Below, piece by piece: positions 1-8,049 of a DNA stretch of 22,403 bases (position 1 is the stretch's first letter; the number at the start of each line of letters is the position of its first letter). Source of the stretch: CAZQLE01 sp964593905 (GTDB taxonomy: Bacteria; Chloroflexota; Anaerolineae; Anaerolineales; Anaerolineaceae). The translations under genes and the position numbers were made by a program. The notes beneath the pieces were generated by a model that had not been told where the DNA came from, searched no databases, and saw only the letters and a program-made list of their open reading frames with translations. The stretch lies in NCBI GenBank assembly GCA_964593905.1, contig CAZQLE010000047.1, positions 1 through 22,403 of the forward strand. The letters run 5' to 3'.

Positions 1-234
1 GCGTAGCAGCACCGGCACTGCAAAACCAAATTCACGCAAGATCCCGGCTTCGATCTGTGCGGCGGCGGCGGCCGGGTTGGAAGCAGCGCAGTTAAAGACC
101 ACGTTGCCGCTCTGCACATAGGTTTCGACCTGCGTATGCCCCAGCGATTCAAACAGCGCCTTCAATGCAGCCATGTGCACCGGTTTTTGTCCGCTGACAT
201 TGATGCCGCGCAGCAACGCGATGAAGGGTTGCAT
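1..234 (-). CDS. DUF1697 family protein, C-terminus cut by window edge
   Basis: The 78 codons visible read MQPFIALLRGINVSGQKPV and continue with a helix and the segment VETYVQSGNVVFN. This N-terminal pattern (LLRGINV...K, then L..LG...V.TYIQSGNVVF) is typical of the DUF1697 family, small soluble bacterial proteins of about 170-180 residues with no established activity. The ATG at 234 follows a weak GAGAGG on the minus strand. The C-terminal half lies beyond position 1. The gene is tandem with, and downstream of, the sulfatase-like gene, about 70 nt after its stop, so they may share a transcript. The family call is fairly secure from the N-terminal signature; the function is unknown. Confidence 0.8.
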   Translation of the reverse strand, partial: MQPFIALLRGINVSGQKPVHMAALKALFESLGHTQVETYVQSGNVVFNCAASNPAAAAAQIEAGILREFGFAVPVLLR

Positions 235-305
235 GACACCTCTCTGTGTGAGGAGAAAATCGGGCCGGGCGGGTAACTCGTTTTATAAAACCCGTCTTTT
301 ACAGC

Positions 306-1895
306 CTACGGGCACAGGTTCTCCACCGCTTTCAGGCGGTGCGGGCTGTCGCTGAGCAGGCGGTAAGAGCGGTCTTCGAGCAGACCCAGGCCGGCGTTGA
401 AATACTGGTCGAGCACCACGCGAAAGGTGTTGACGGCCGAGATGGAGGGGTAGATCGCGCTGGGGTCGCCGCCGGGCAGGTAGAAGGCATCCAGAATTTT
501 GATTTTTTGATCGTCGGCCGGAAACCCGTGGTCTGATTGCAAAATAATGACCGGCGGACGGGCCGAATTGGCGATGATCTGGCGCAGCATCTGGGGCAGG
601 CGGGTGTTGAGGTAGACGATCTGGTCTTTATAACTTTCGTCGGTCTCGCGCTCGGTGGATGGAACATGGAACGACCCATCGGGGTTGAAGACATAGGGCT
701 GGTGCGCGGCCAGAATATGCGCATAGGTAAATTTGGGGCCGGGCTGGGCGGCAATGCGCGGCAGCTCTTCGAGCATGAACAGACTGCTGCGGTAGATCTG
801 GTAGCTGCGATTCTTTTCGAGCGGGTTGGGCTCGATCAGCCCGGCCAGCCAGGGAAAGCGCGCCTCAAACTTCTCGGGCGACTGCTCTTGCATCTCGACC
901 ACCGGGCGCAGCAGGGAGGTGCGCAGGTAGAGATGGTAAAAATTTAATGTGGTGGTGCGGTTCATCACCGGCACGGCGTCGTCAAAGCTGTAGTAGACGC
1001 TGCTGTCGGGGATATCCAGCCAGGGGTAGACCGTGTCGAAGGTGTAACTGCGGTAGCCGTGCTCGCCCAGATAGCTCATCAGGCGGTTGTCTTTGATATA
1101 CACGCTGGACTGGTTGAAGACAGATTGTTTGGGCTGCTTTTCGATCTTCATCCCCAGCGGTTCGAGATATTCCATATTCAACACCGAAGGGATGGCCAGC
1201 CAGGTGTGGGCGTAATTGCTCACCGCGCATTCGGGAACAGTGAAACCGATCTCTTTCAGTTCGTCGATAAACGGCGCAACATCCAGATTTAGATTCTCGC
1301 GCAGATAATCGGGGCGGCTGTAGGCATCGATGAGGATGTAGTAGATATCGGGCGCATCGGCGGGGGCGGGGACGGCGGCGGCAGCCTGAACCGGCCGCGG
1401 TTGGCGCGGGATGATATCCAGCGTATCCCAGCCGCTGCGCAGCCCTTGCAGCCCCACCTGGGCCAGCGCCCACAGGGTGAGAAAACCGCTCACCGCCAGC
1501 AGGGCGTTGATCAGACCGGGCGCGATGGAGCGGGCGCGCAGGATGAAGAACGACCCCGCGGCCAGCAGCAGCAGCCAGAGCGGGAAGAGATAGCGGTGAC
1601 GGCCCACGGCCAGCCCGGCCAGGTTCATTCCCTCAACCAGGTTGTAAAAATGGCCGTAGGTGATGAACAAAAACAAAAAAAAGGCGGCCAGCAGACTGCC
1701 CTTAACCAGCGAACGGGTCAGCGCCCAACCGGCCAGCAGGGCCAGCGCACCCAGCAGCAGGGTGAACACCAGCGGGCGGCTGATGGCATAACCGGGGGCC
1801 TGGGTGATGTTGGCGGCCCACAGGGTGAGCGGGGCATAGAGGGCGAGCAGAAGGGTGATGAGCGGTGCGCCGCGGTGTTTGGTCATGGGCTCCAT
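306..1895 (-). CDS. membrane-anchored sulfatase-like (alkaline phosphatase superfamily) protein
   Basis: This 529-aa protein has about five hydrophobic membrane segments in the first 150 residues (near 11-30, 42-60, 66-82, 101-119 and 126-148), a proline/alanine-rich linker near 163-182, and an extracytoplasmic catalytic domain. The domain opens with YYILIDAYSRPDY, where D190 is a likely metal ligand. It continues with NYAHTWLAIPSVLNMEYL, where T231 is the candidate nucleophile. Near the end comes QSDHGF, with D455 and H456 as metal ligands. This layout matches sulfatase-domain transferases and hydrolases of the cell envelope (phosphoethanolamine or glycerol-phosphate transferases, sulfatases). 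The exact substrate is unknown. The start could be 1895 or an in-frame ATG at 1886; neither has an ideal ribosome site. Confidence 0.8.
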   Translation of the reverse strand: MEPMTKHRGAPLITLLLALYAPLTLWAANITQAPGYAISRPLVFTLLLGALALLAGWALTRSLVKGSLLAAFFLFLFITYGHFYNLVEGMNLAGLAVGRHRYLFPLWLLLLAAGSFFILRARSIAPGLINALLAVSGFLTLWALAQVGLQGLRSGWDTLDIIPRQPRPVQAAAAVPAPADAPDIYYILIDAYSRPDYLRENLNLDVAPFIDELKEIGFTVPECAVSNYAHTWLAIPSVLNMEYLEPLGMKIEKQPKQSVFNQSSVYIKDNRLMSYLGEHGYRSYTFDTVYPWLDIPDSSVYYSFDDAVPVMNRTTTLNFYHLYLRTSLLRPVVEMQEQSPEKFEARFPWLAGLIEPNPLEKNRSYQIYRSSLFMLEELPRIAAQPGPKFTYAHILAAHQPYVFNPDGSFHVPSTERETDESYKDQIVYLNTRLPQMLRQIIANSARPPVIILQSDHGFPADDQKIKILDAFYLPGGDPSAIYPSISAVNTFRVVLDQYFNAGLGLLEDRSYRLLSDSPHRLKAVENLCP

Positions 1896-1925
1896 TTTAC
1901 TGCGTTTGGGGTGGAGAGAGAATGG

Positions 1926-2426
1926 TTAGATTAATTTTGCCATTTCATATTCATCCACCCAGGCGTTGTTAACGCGCAGTGAATGTTTGCGCCGGCCCTC
2001 GATCTCGAACCCCATTTTCTGATAGAGCGCGACGGCGCGCTCGTTGTGGGTCATCACGGTCAGCTCCAGGCGGTGCAGCCCCGGCTGTTCGGCGGCCCAG
2101 GCCAGCAGGGCCTCAAACAGGGCGCGGCCCAGGCCCCGCCCGGTGTGGGCCTGGCGGATGCCCATGACGATATACCCGCTGTGTGCGCTGCGCTGCCAGG
2201 CGCCGCGGTCCAGGCTGATATAGCCGGCCAGCGCGCCATCCACCTCGGCCACAAACAGCGCATCGCCCCCCCGGGCCAGGCGCTCTTCCAGCCAACTGCG
2301 CTGCCCGGCCGGAAGGGTGGTGCGTTCGCCCGGTTCGAGCATCATAAACTGTGTTTCGCCGTCCAGTGCGCGGCGCAGCTCCAGAAAGGCATCAGAATCG
2401 CTGAGGGTGATGGGACGAATGGGCAT
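1926..2426 (-). CDS. GNAT-family N-acetyltransferase
   Basis: The 166-aa sequence fits a single GNAT fold. N-terminal IRPITLSDSDAFLELRR is the usual first strand and helix. The central strands are LFVAEVDGALAGYISLD. The acetyl-CoA loop is GIRQAHTGRGLGRALFEALL (the Q/R-x-x-G-x-G/A signature). The C-terminal part reads ELTVMTHNERAVALYQKMGFEIEGRRKHS, typical of enzymes that acetylate small amines or protein N-termini. The ATG at 2426 is preceded by GAGG at a spacing of six. The substrate cannot be predicted. The gene lies between the sulfatase-like and radical SAM genes on the same strand, with short gaps of 30-40 nt. Confidence 0.88.
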   Translation of the reverse strand: MPIRPITLSDSDAFLELRRALDGETQFMMLEPGERTTLPAGQRSWLEERLARGGDALFVAEVDGALAGYISLDRGAWQRSAHSGYIVMGIRQAHTGRGLGRALFEALLAWAAEQPGLHRLELTVMTHNERAVALYQKMGFEIEGRRKHSLRVNNAWVDEYEMAKLI

Positions 2427-2465
2427 GGGGGGCCTCGGGGTCAGAGGATGGGTGGATAGGGGCTA

Positions 2466-3539
2466 TTATAACCTCACCTCTCCCACCCTGGCCGGCTGAA
2501 AGCGGCTGACACGAAACAGATACAAACTGACCAGGCTTTTAAGCCACATCCGCGTCGGGCTGCTGGCGCCCAGGCAGTGACGGCAGTGGGGGTGCACCAC
2601 CCGGCCGCGTTCAAAACCGCGTTTCACCTCCCACACCTGCGCCGCAGCCAACGCCTCGCTGAGCAGGGTGTGGTTCAGGTTGCCCAGCGCGGTGTGGCCG
2701 TCGTAGTCGGCGCAGCACAGGGTGATTGTGCCGTCGGCCAGCACCCCCAGGTTGTTGAGCGCATAGTTGCAGCTTCCAAAGCGGGCCGGGTGCACTGCGC
2801 GCCGGTTGAAGGCGTTGCCCCAGTCGGCAAAGGGCTGCACATAAACGCGGGTCTGTTCGCCCAGGGCCAGGGTGCGCGGCAGGGTCAGGTTCAAGCGGCG
2901 CAGCGCGGCCTCAACCGCGCCCGGCTCCAGCGGCTGCTCAACCGCGGCGGCAATATCCACAATGTAGCGGGCCAGCTTCTGGCGGTCGGCGTGCCGTTCG
3001 CGGGTGAGGCGCATGGGATGGTCGATCTCAAACAGCCGCAGGCTGGATTTGTTCATATAGCACAGGGTGAGCTGCATGGGCGCTCCGGCGCGGCGGATCT
3101 GGCGCAGGGCGGCCAGCACGCGCTGATAATATTCGGCAAAGGTCAAACTGCTGCCGCGCGAACGGTGTTCGGTTTCATCCAGCACCTGCACCGAGATGGA
3201 CAGCGAACTAAGCCCGGCCTCGATCAGGCGCTGTGTGTTGGCGGGGGTGAGCATTGAGCCGTTGGTGCTCAGCTCGGTGGATAACCCGCGGCTGCGCGCA
3301 TGGGCGATGGCATCGTACAGGTGTGGTGAAAGCATCGGCTCGCCCAGCACATGAAAGCCCACCGTGGGGGCCAGCCCGTGGGCGGCAATATCCGCAATGC
3401 CGCGCTGGTAGAGCGAAAAATCCATGTGCTGGTTGGGGCGGTGCGAAACGCGGATGGGGCAGAAATCGCAGTGGAAGTTGCAGTAGCGGGTCAGTTCAAA
3501 ATAAATTTTCACCGGGTGATAAGGGGTGAGGGTGGTCAT
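2466..3539 (-). CDS. radical SAM protein with SPASM-like C-terminal domain
   Basis: This 357-aa protein carries the radical SAM motif C20-x3-C24-x2-C27 (YCNFHCDFC) after a short first strand. A second conserved patch is VGFHVLGEPMLSP, the GEP motif that contacts S-adenosylmethionine. The C-terminal region has C257, C275, C276, C319 and C322, arranged as in SPASM or twitch domains that bind an auxiliary iron-sulfur cluster (FGSCNY, ITLCCADYDG, HCRHCLG). Such proteins modify peptides or make cofactors. No precursor peptide or partner is adjacent, so the substrate is unknown. The ATG at 3539 has AGGAG upstream. An anaerobic or microaerobic lifestyle fits but is not proven by this gene. Confidence 0.87.
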   Translation of the reverse strand: MTTLTPYHPVKIYFELTRYCNFHCDFCPIRVSHRPNQHMDFSLYQRGIADIAAHGLAPTVGFHVLGEPMLSPHLYDAIAHARSRGLSTELSTNGSMLTPANTQRLIEAGLSSLSISVQVLDETEHRSRGSSLTFAEYYQRVLAALRQIRRAGAPMQLTLCYMNKSSLRLFEIDHPMRLTRERHADRQKLARYIVDIAAAVEQPLEPGAVEAALRRLNLTLPRTLALGEQTRVYVQPFADWGNAFNRRAVHPARFGSCNYALNNLGVLADGTITLCCADYDGHTALGNLNHTLLSEALAAAQVWEVKRGFERGRVVHPHCRHCLGASSPTRMWLKSLVSLYLFRVSRFQPARVGEVRL

Positions 3540-3653
3540 CAGCGGCTCCTGTGGGTTGGTTTCGTCCCCAGCATACCCGCCCGGCGGGTGGAGGCGGATC
3601 GGCCGCCGGGTGGATTAACAGGGTGGAGTGGGGGCGGAAAATAGGCACACTTA

Positions 3654-3662
3654 TGCGATAAT
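3654..3662 (+). promoter_or_regulatory. extended -10 promoter element for a probably leaderless gluconokinase mRNA
   Basis: The sequence TGCGATAAT has the extended -10 form (TGn followed by a hexamer one base from TATAAT). The expected transcription start, six or seven bases further on, coincides with the A of the ATG at 3669. No purine-rich ribosome site lies between. No good -35 hexamer is visible at the usual distance, which is compatible with an extended -10 promoter. Confidence 0.5.
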
Positions 3663-3668
3663 TAAGCC

Positions 3669-4181
3669 ATGCCTCAACTTCCGCTGGTGATTCTGCTGAT
3701 GGGTGTATCGGGCTGCGGCAAGACCACCCTGGGGCGGCTGCTTGCGGCGCGGCTGGGTTGGGCGTTCTTTGACGGAGATGATTTTCACCCGCCGCAGAAT
3801 GTGGCCAGAATGGCGCGCGGTGAGCCGCTGAGCGATGAAGACCGGCGCGGCTGGCTGGCTGCGCTGGCCGCGCTGGTGGACGACCGGCTGGCGGCCAACG
3901 CCCCGGCGGTGCTGGCCTGTTCGGCGCTGAAGGCGTCTTATCGCGCCGGGCTGCGCTGCGGCGACCCGCGCGTGGCGCTGGTTTATTTGCGCGGCAGTTA
4001 CGGGGTGATTCACCCCCGGCTGATGGCGCGGCGCGGGCATTTTATGCCCCCCGGTCTGCTGGTCAGCCAGTTTGCGGCGCTGGAAGAGCCTACCGATGCG
4101 CTGGTGGTGCCGGTGGAAGCCCCGCCCGAGGCGGCGCTGGGGCTGGTGTTGGCCGGGCTGGGTTTTGAAGTTTCGGGCTGA
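3669..4181 (+). CDS. gntK: gluconokinase (thermoresistant GntK/IdnK type)
   Basis: Gluconokinase phosphorylates D-gluconate with ATP to 6-phosphogluconate, feeding the pentose phosphate or Entner-Doudoroff route in the cytoplasm. The 170-aa length is usual for the family. The P-loop GVSGCGKTT lies at residues 12-20 (K18). The family-specific FFDGDDFHPPQNVARMARG follows, then LSDEDRRGWLAAL and the ACSALKASYR segment, all hallmarks of GntK. The C-terminal part has the RGHFMPPGLLVSQFAALEEP pattern. The start ATG has no visible ribosome site and may be leaderless. No gluconate transporter or dehydrogenase is next to it, so it seems a stand-alone gene. Confidence is high. Confidence 0.95.
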   Translation: MPQLPLVILLMGVSGCGKTTLGRLLAARLGWAFFDGDDFHPPQNVARMARGEPLSDEDRRGWLAALAALVDDRLAANAPAVLACSALKASYRAGLRCGDPRVALVYLRGSYGVIHPRLMARRGHFMPPGLLVSQFAALEEPTDALVVPVEAPPEAALGLVLAGLGFEVSG

Positions 4182-4242
4182 AATCAGGTTCGGTGGGGTT
4201 GGGCGGGCTGTCAGAAGATCTTATGCTTTCATGGAGGCGAAC

Positions 4243-5340
4243 ATGCACAACACAGAACAGGCGCAGCTTTTGCGCATTTTAGAGACCGGCTGGGCGCAGC
4301 TTCCGGCCCGGTTTGACGCGCTAACCCCGGCCGAACAGGCGGCCTATTTGCAGCGTCAGGGATACGCCCGGCTGGGCGATCTGCTGGCGCATGTGTTGGC
4401 CTGGTGGGAGGCAGCCCGCCCGGCGCTGGAGCGTATGGCGGCCGGCGAGGACGTGCCCAGCCTGAATGTGGATGTGGACCGGTTTAACGCGGCGGCGGTG
4501 GCGCGCCGGGCGGCCGACAGCGAAACCGCGGTGCGGGCGGCCTATCTGGCCGGGCTGAACAGCCTGGCGGCCCTGCTGCGCGGGCTGCCCTGCGCGGCGT
4601 GGGATAACCCGGCGCTGGTCGCCCGGCTGCGCATGGAGATTCGCGGGCACGCTGAAGAGCATGAGGTGCGCTCTGAAAGCATGCAACCCGAACACTGGGA
4701 GCAGTTCTGGTCGCTGGAGGGCAACCATGATTTTTGGGAGCGCCCCGCGCCCGAGGTGGTTGCGTTTTCTGAAACCCTTTCGCCCGTTGCAATGCCGCGC
4801 GTGCTCGACCAGGGCTGCGGCCTGGGGCGGCACGCCATTTTGTTTGCTGCGCTGGGGTTCACGGTCACCGCCAGCGATGCCTCGGCAACCGCGGTGGCGC
4901 ATGTGCAAGACTGGGCGCAGCGGGCCGGGCTTCAGATTGACACCCGCGTGTGCGATGCCCTGCAGGATGATTTTGCCCCCGCGTCGTTTGATGTGGTGCT
5001 CAGCTACAATGTCATTTATCACGGTTACCGCGAGGTGTTTTCTGCGCGCATCCAGCATATCCGCGAACTGCTGCGCATGGGCGGGTTGTTCTTTCTCACC
5101 GCCCACACCCGCCGCGATCAAAAATATGGCGAAGGCCAACAGGTGGCGCCGCACACCTACCTTAGCCCCAACTCGATCACCCCCGGCGATATGCACTACT
5201 TCACCGATGAAGCCGACCTGCGCGAGTTGCTGGCCGGGTTTGAGATCGAATCGCTGGCGCTGGACGAACACGAATGGGAATTGAACGGTCAGCCGCGCTT
5301 CGCCTCCAATTACATCGTCATCGCGCGGCGGGTGCGCTAG
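4243..5340 (+). CDS. ClbS/DinB-like domain fused to a SAM-dependent methyltransferase
   Basis: I chose the ATG at 4243 because GGAGG (4233-4237) sits ahead of it; longer frames would run into the gluconokinase gene. The 365-aa product has two parts. Residues 1-145 resemble the DUF1706/ClbS four-helix (DinB-like) fold: an N-terminal helix with LARLLETGWAQL-like spacing, GDLLAHVLAWWEAA, and a conserved GHAEEH near residue 140. Residues 146-365 are a class I methyltransferase: motif I VLDQGCGLGRHA (from V187), an acidic residue after strand 2 (VTASDAS), and VVLSYNVIYHG as motif IV/V. The second half resembles small methyltransferases such as the TehB type. Target unknown; the fusion suggests modification of a small molecule or resistance. 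Confidence 0.8.
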   Translation: MHNTEQAQLLRILETGWAQLPARFDALTPAEQAAYLQRQGYARLGDLLAHVLAWWEAARPALERMAAGEDVPSLNVDVDRFNAAAVARRAADSETAVRAAYLAGLNSLAALLRGLPCAAWDNPALVARLRMEIRGHAEEHEVRSESMQPEHWEQFWSLEGNHDFWERPAPEVVAFSETLSPVAMPRVLDQGCGLGRHAILFAALGFTVTASDASATAVAHVQDWAQRAGLQIDTRVCDALQDDFAPASFDVVLSYNVIYHGYREVFSARIQHIRELLRMGGLFFLTAHTRRDQKYGEGQQVAPHTYLSPNSITPGDMHYFTDEADLRELLAGFEIESLALDEHEWELNGQPRFASNYIVIARRVR

Positions 5341-5381
5341 CGGGGGCCGTATTTTTCAGTTAACCGATACAGGAGCCTGTC

Positions 5382-6146
5382 ATGGATGAAGACCTCGAAC
5401 CCGCAGTTGTGCGCCATATCCGCGCCCACCGTTCGGTGCGCGCCTTTAAACCCGAACCCGTCTCCGATGACCTGGTGCGTGCAGTGGTGGAAGCGGGGCA
5501 GTGGGCCGGTTCGTCCTCCTTCCGGCAGGTCTACAGCGTCATCGCCGTGCGCGCGCCCGGGCGCAAACAGCGCCTGCGCGAGCTGTGCGGCGGGCAGCCC
5601 TGGGTGGAACAGGCGCCGGTTTTTCTGGCTTTTTGCGCCGATATGAACCGCCTGGAGGATGTCTGTCGGGCGCATGACCTGCAAGTGAACCTGGAACATA
5701 CCGAAACCTTTTTGATGGCTGCCCTGGATGCGGCCCTGGTGATGCAAAACGCGGCCCTGGCCGCCGAGGCATATGGCCTGGGGATGGTCATGATCGGTGG
5801 TCTGCGCGACCATCCGCGCCAGGTGGCCGAACTGCTCGAACTGCCCCACGGGGTGGTGGCCGTGTGTGGAATGTGCCTGGGCTGGCCGGAACAGGTTCCG
5901 GAACAGCGCCCGCGTCTGCCGCTGGATGAAGTGTTGCACTGGGAGACCTATGACAAGACCGGGCGCATGGAGCGCCTGGCCGAATATGACCGCACCATCC
6001 TGGCGGCGAGGGTCTACCCGCGCAAAGACGGCAGCCTGCGCAGTTGGACCGAGGTGATGGCGGTTTCCACTTCTCGCGGGCCCCGCGAAGGCGACCGGCA
6101 GGCCCTGCGTGAAATTCTCATCGAACGCGGGTTTGCAATGAAATAA
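5382..6146 (+). CDS. NfsA-like oxygen-insensitive nitroreductase / flavin reductase
   Basis: NfsA-type enzymes are FMN-binding homodimers that use NADPH to reduce nitro compounds, quinones or flavins. The 254-aa product has the N-terminal IRAHRSVRAFKPEPVSD (FMN phosphate-binding RSxR), a GSSSFRQVYSVIAV strand, the central AYGLGMVMIGGLRDHPRQVAELLELP, and CGMCLGWPEQVPEQRPRLP. That last segment closely follows the NfsA/Frp pattern of GLCLGWP followed by KPRLP. The C-terminal half has the W-x-E-x-Y and RxYPRKDGSLR region. The ATG at 5382 follows AGGAG at a spacing of six. The physiological electron acceptor is unknown. It stands 41 nt after the methyltransferase fusion and may be co-transcribed with it. 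Confidence 0.9.
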   Translation: MDEDLEPAVVRHIRAHRSVRAFKPEPVSDDLVRAVVEAGQWAGSSSFRQVYSVIAVRAPGRKQRLRELCGGQPWVEQAPVFLAFCADMNRLEDVCRAHDLQVNLEHTETFLMAALDAALVMQNAALAAEAYGLGMVMIGGLRDHPRQVAELLELPHGVVAVCGMCLGWPEQVPEQRPRLPLDEVLHWETYDKTGRMERLAEYDRTILAARVYPRKDGSLRSWTEVMAVSTSRGPREGDRQALREILIERGFAMK

Positions 6147-6172
6147 ACTCCGCCCCAGGTTGTTCCAAATTC

Positions 6173-6203
6173 TTGACATTTAAATCAAAAAGAGGCGTAG
6201 AAT
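6173..6203 (+). promoter_or_regulatory. candidate sigma-70 promoter for the diguanylate cyclase gene
   Basis: TTGACA at 6173-6178 is followed, after a 19-base spacer, by TAGAAT at 6198-6203. The spacer is longer than the optimal 17. The surrounding sequence is AT-rich compared with the coding flanks and ends about 40 nt before the start codon of the next gene. Confidence 0.5.
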
Positions 6204-6241
6204 ATTAAGAATGTTGCTCGATTAAAGGATAACATTCTGCT

Positions 6242-7975
6242 TTGACACCCCACACTCTGCACATCAGCCATAGCCCCGATCTCAGCACGGATCTTCAACT
6301 CAGACAGCAGGTCGATGACCTGAACCGCCGGGCCGAAGAATCGCACCTGCGGCTGCAAGACCAGGTGGAGCGCCTGGCCCGCCATGCGTTGGAGCTGGCC
6401 GCCCCCGACGGGCTGGCGCAGCCGCGCTACCCGGCCGGGGCCGCGCTGGCGCTGCAAACCCTGGGCCGGCATTTTATGGCGCGCAATGACAACCAGAACG
6501 CGCTGTGTTATTTTGAAGACGCGCTGGAGATCTTTGAACGGGAGAACCCGTTGCAGCGCGAGACGGCGGTGTGCCGCTCGTATATCGGGGTGGTGTGGTG
6601 TCAGATGGGTGATTATTCCAACTCGGCCGAGGTGTTGCGCCGTGCCCTGCGCGAGGCAGATGCCATTGGCGATCTCCTTCTGACCGCCGAAATCTGCAAT
6701 GATCTCAGCTATGTTTATCTTCAGGCCGGCGAGCCCCGGCTGGCGCTGAACCTGGTGCAAAAGAGCATCGTTGAATTTCGCCAGATTGGCGACGAACTGC
6801 GGCTGGCCTGGGCGCTCGAAACCCTGGGGCGGGCCAAGGGAATGATCGGCATTCCGCAGGAGGGGTTGATCTGCGTGTTGGAAGGCATGGCGCTGGCCGA
6901 GAAGAATGAGGTCTGGTTTGATGTCATTCGGTTTAAACAAAGCGCGGGTGAGATGTATCATGCCCTGGGTGATTTTGACCATGCGCTGGAGATGTTTGAG
7001 CAGGAGCTGATCTTTGCCCGGCGTTTTAATTACCCGGCCGAGCAGTGCAGCGCGTTATATTCCAAAGCCGACCTGTTGTTGGAAACCGGGCGCATCGACG
7101 AGGCGCTGACGCTGTTGCAAGGGGCGCTTTCCATTTCAGGCGAAATCGAAGCGCTGCCCCTGCTGCGCGAGTGCTTTCGCCTGTTGGCCCGCGCTTATAA
7201 GATGAAGGGCGATTTTGAGCGCGCCCTCGATTTTCATGAGCGTTTTCATCAGGCCGACCGCGCCATCTACAATGAAGAAGCCGATCAGCGCATGAAGAAT
7301 TTGCAGGTGCTTTACCAGCTTGAAAACGCGCAGCGCGAGGCCGAAATTTATCAGTTGCGCGCCCAGACGCTGCAAAAAGAGGTGGATGAACGCAAACGCA
7401 GCGCCGAAGTCCTGGAGCTTATGGCGCGCATCGATCCGCTGACCGAGATTTTGAACCGCCGCGCGTTTTTTGAACAGGCCGAACAGATTTTGGCCCAGGC
7501 CCATGCCGATGAACAGCCGCTGGCGATGATCTTGATTGATGTGGACCATTTTAAGCAGGTGAATGACAACTTTGGTCACCAGACCGGCGACCGCGCCTTA
7601 ACCCTGACCGCCGAACGGATGCGCCGCCATATTCGCAACAGCGATTTGCTGGGCCGCTATGGGGGCGAAGAGTTTATTGTCTTGCTGCCCGGCCTCGATT
7701 CTGAGCAGGCCCTGGTTTCGGCCGAACGGCTGCGCTGCGCGGTGGCCGCCCAGCCGATGCAAATTCATACCCACAGTTTGCTGATCACCCTCAGCCTGGG
7801 GGTGGTGGTGGCGGCTGCTCAAAACCTGCCGCCGCGTCTGGATGAGATGGTGAACCAGGCCGACTGCGCCCTGTATGTTGCCAAACAGCGCGGGCGCAAC
7901 TGCTCGGTGCTCTTTCGCCCTGAATTTGAGCAAAACAACTGTACCGATACCCCGCCCGCCGCTTCGGGGGGGTGA
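6242..7975 (+). CDS. TPR-repeat diguanylate cyclase (GGDEF domain)
   Basis: The C-terminal domain makes cyclic di-GMP from two GTP. It begins at about residue 397 (ARIDPLTEILNRRAFFE), has the metal-binding ILIDVDHFKQVNDNFGHQTGD segment, and the active-site motif GGEEF at 474-478. The inhibitory I-site RxxD (R465, D468) lies five residues before it, so product inhibition is expected. Residues about 60-340 are helical repeats of TPR type (for example ALCYFEDALEIFERE, AGEPRLALNLVQKSI). A charged coiled coil at about 345-395 links the two. No signal peptide or membrane helix is seen, so it should be cytosolic. The start is TTG at 6242, with AAGGA 12 bases upstream; the first ATG is codon 79. Cyclic-di-GMP output is known for the family; the TPR input is not. 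Confidence 0.9.
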   Translation: MTPHTLHISHSPDLSTDLQLRQQVDDLNRRAEESHLRLQDQVERLARHALELAAPDGLAQPRYPAGAALALQTLGRHFMARNDNQNALCYFEDALEIFERENPLQRETAVCRSYIGVVWCQMGDYSNSAEVLRRALREADAIGDLLLTAEICNDLSYVYLQAGEPRLALNLVQKSIVEFRQIGDELRLAWALETLGRAKGMIGIPQEGLICVLEGMALAEKNEVWFDVIRFKQSAGEMYHALGDFDHALEMFEQELIFARRFNYPAEQCSALYSKADLLLETGRIDEALTLLQGALSISGEIEALPLLRECFRLLARAYKMKGDFERALDFHERFHQADRAIYNEEADQRMKNLQVLYQLENAQREAEIYQLRAQTLQKEVDERKRSAEVLELMARIDPLTEILNRRAFFEQAEQILAQAHADEQPLAMILIDVDHFKQVNDNFGHQTGDRALTLTAERMRRHIRNSDLLGRYGGEEFIVLLPGLDSEQALVSAERLRCAVAAQPMQIHTHSLLITLSLGVVVAAAQNLPPRLDEMVNQADCALYVAKQRGRNCSVLFRPEFEQNNCTDTPPAASGG

Positions 7976-7994
7976 ATGAGGGTTAACAACCACC

Positions 7995-8038
7995 CCGGCC
8001 GCGGACATTATTGCCCGCGGCCGGTTTGATTCTCTTTT
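7995..8038 (+). terminator. rho-independent-type terminator after the diguanylate cyclase gene
   Basis: A perfect 10-bp GC-only stem (CCGGCCGCGG at 7995-8004 pairing with 8015-8024) has a 10-base loop and is followed on the plus strand by TTTGATTCTCTTTT. It begins 19 bases after the stop at 7975. It also sits between convergent genes and may block readthrough of the minus-strand operon, though that side has no T tract. Confidence 0.75.
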
Positions 8039-8049
8039 AAGGCGTGGTC

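Noticed and set aside
4072..4242. A longer reading of the methyltransferase fusion starting at ATG 4072.
   Set aside because: It would overlap the gluconokinase gene by over 100 bases in another frame, and the extension is arginine/tryptophan-rich antiframe-like sequence. GGAGG supports ATG 4243.
4321..6982. Several 260-320-codon open frames on the minus strand opposite the methyltransferase, nitroreductase and cyclase genes.
   Set aside because: High GC at third positions leaves the reverse strand open. The translated sequences are low-complexity H/Q/R/G-rich and resemble no family, while the plus-strand proteins are recognisable.
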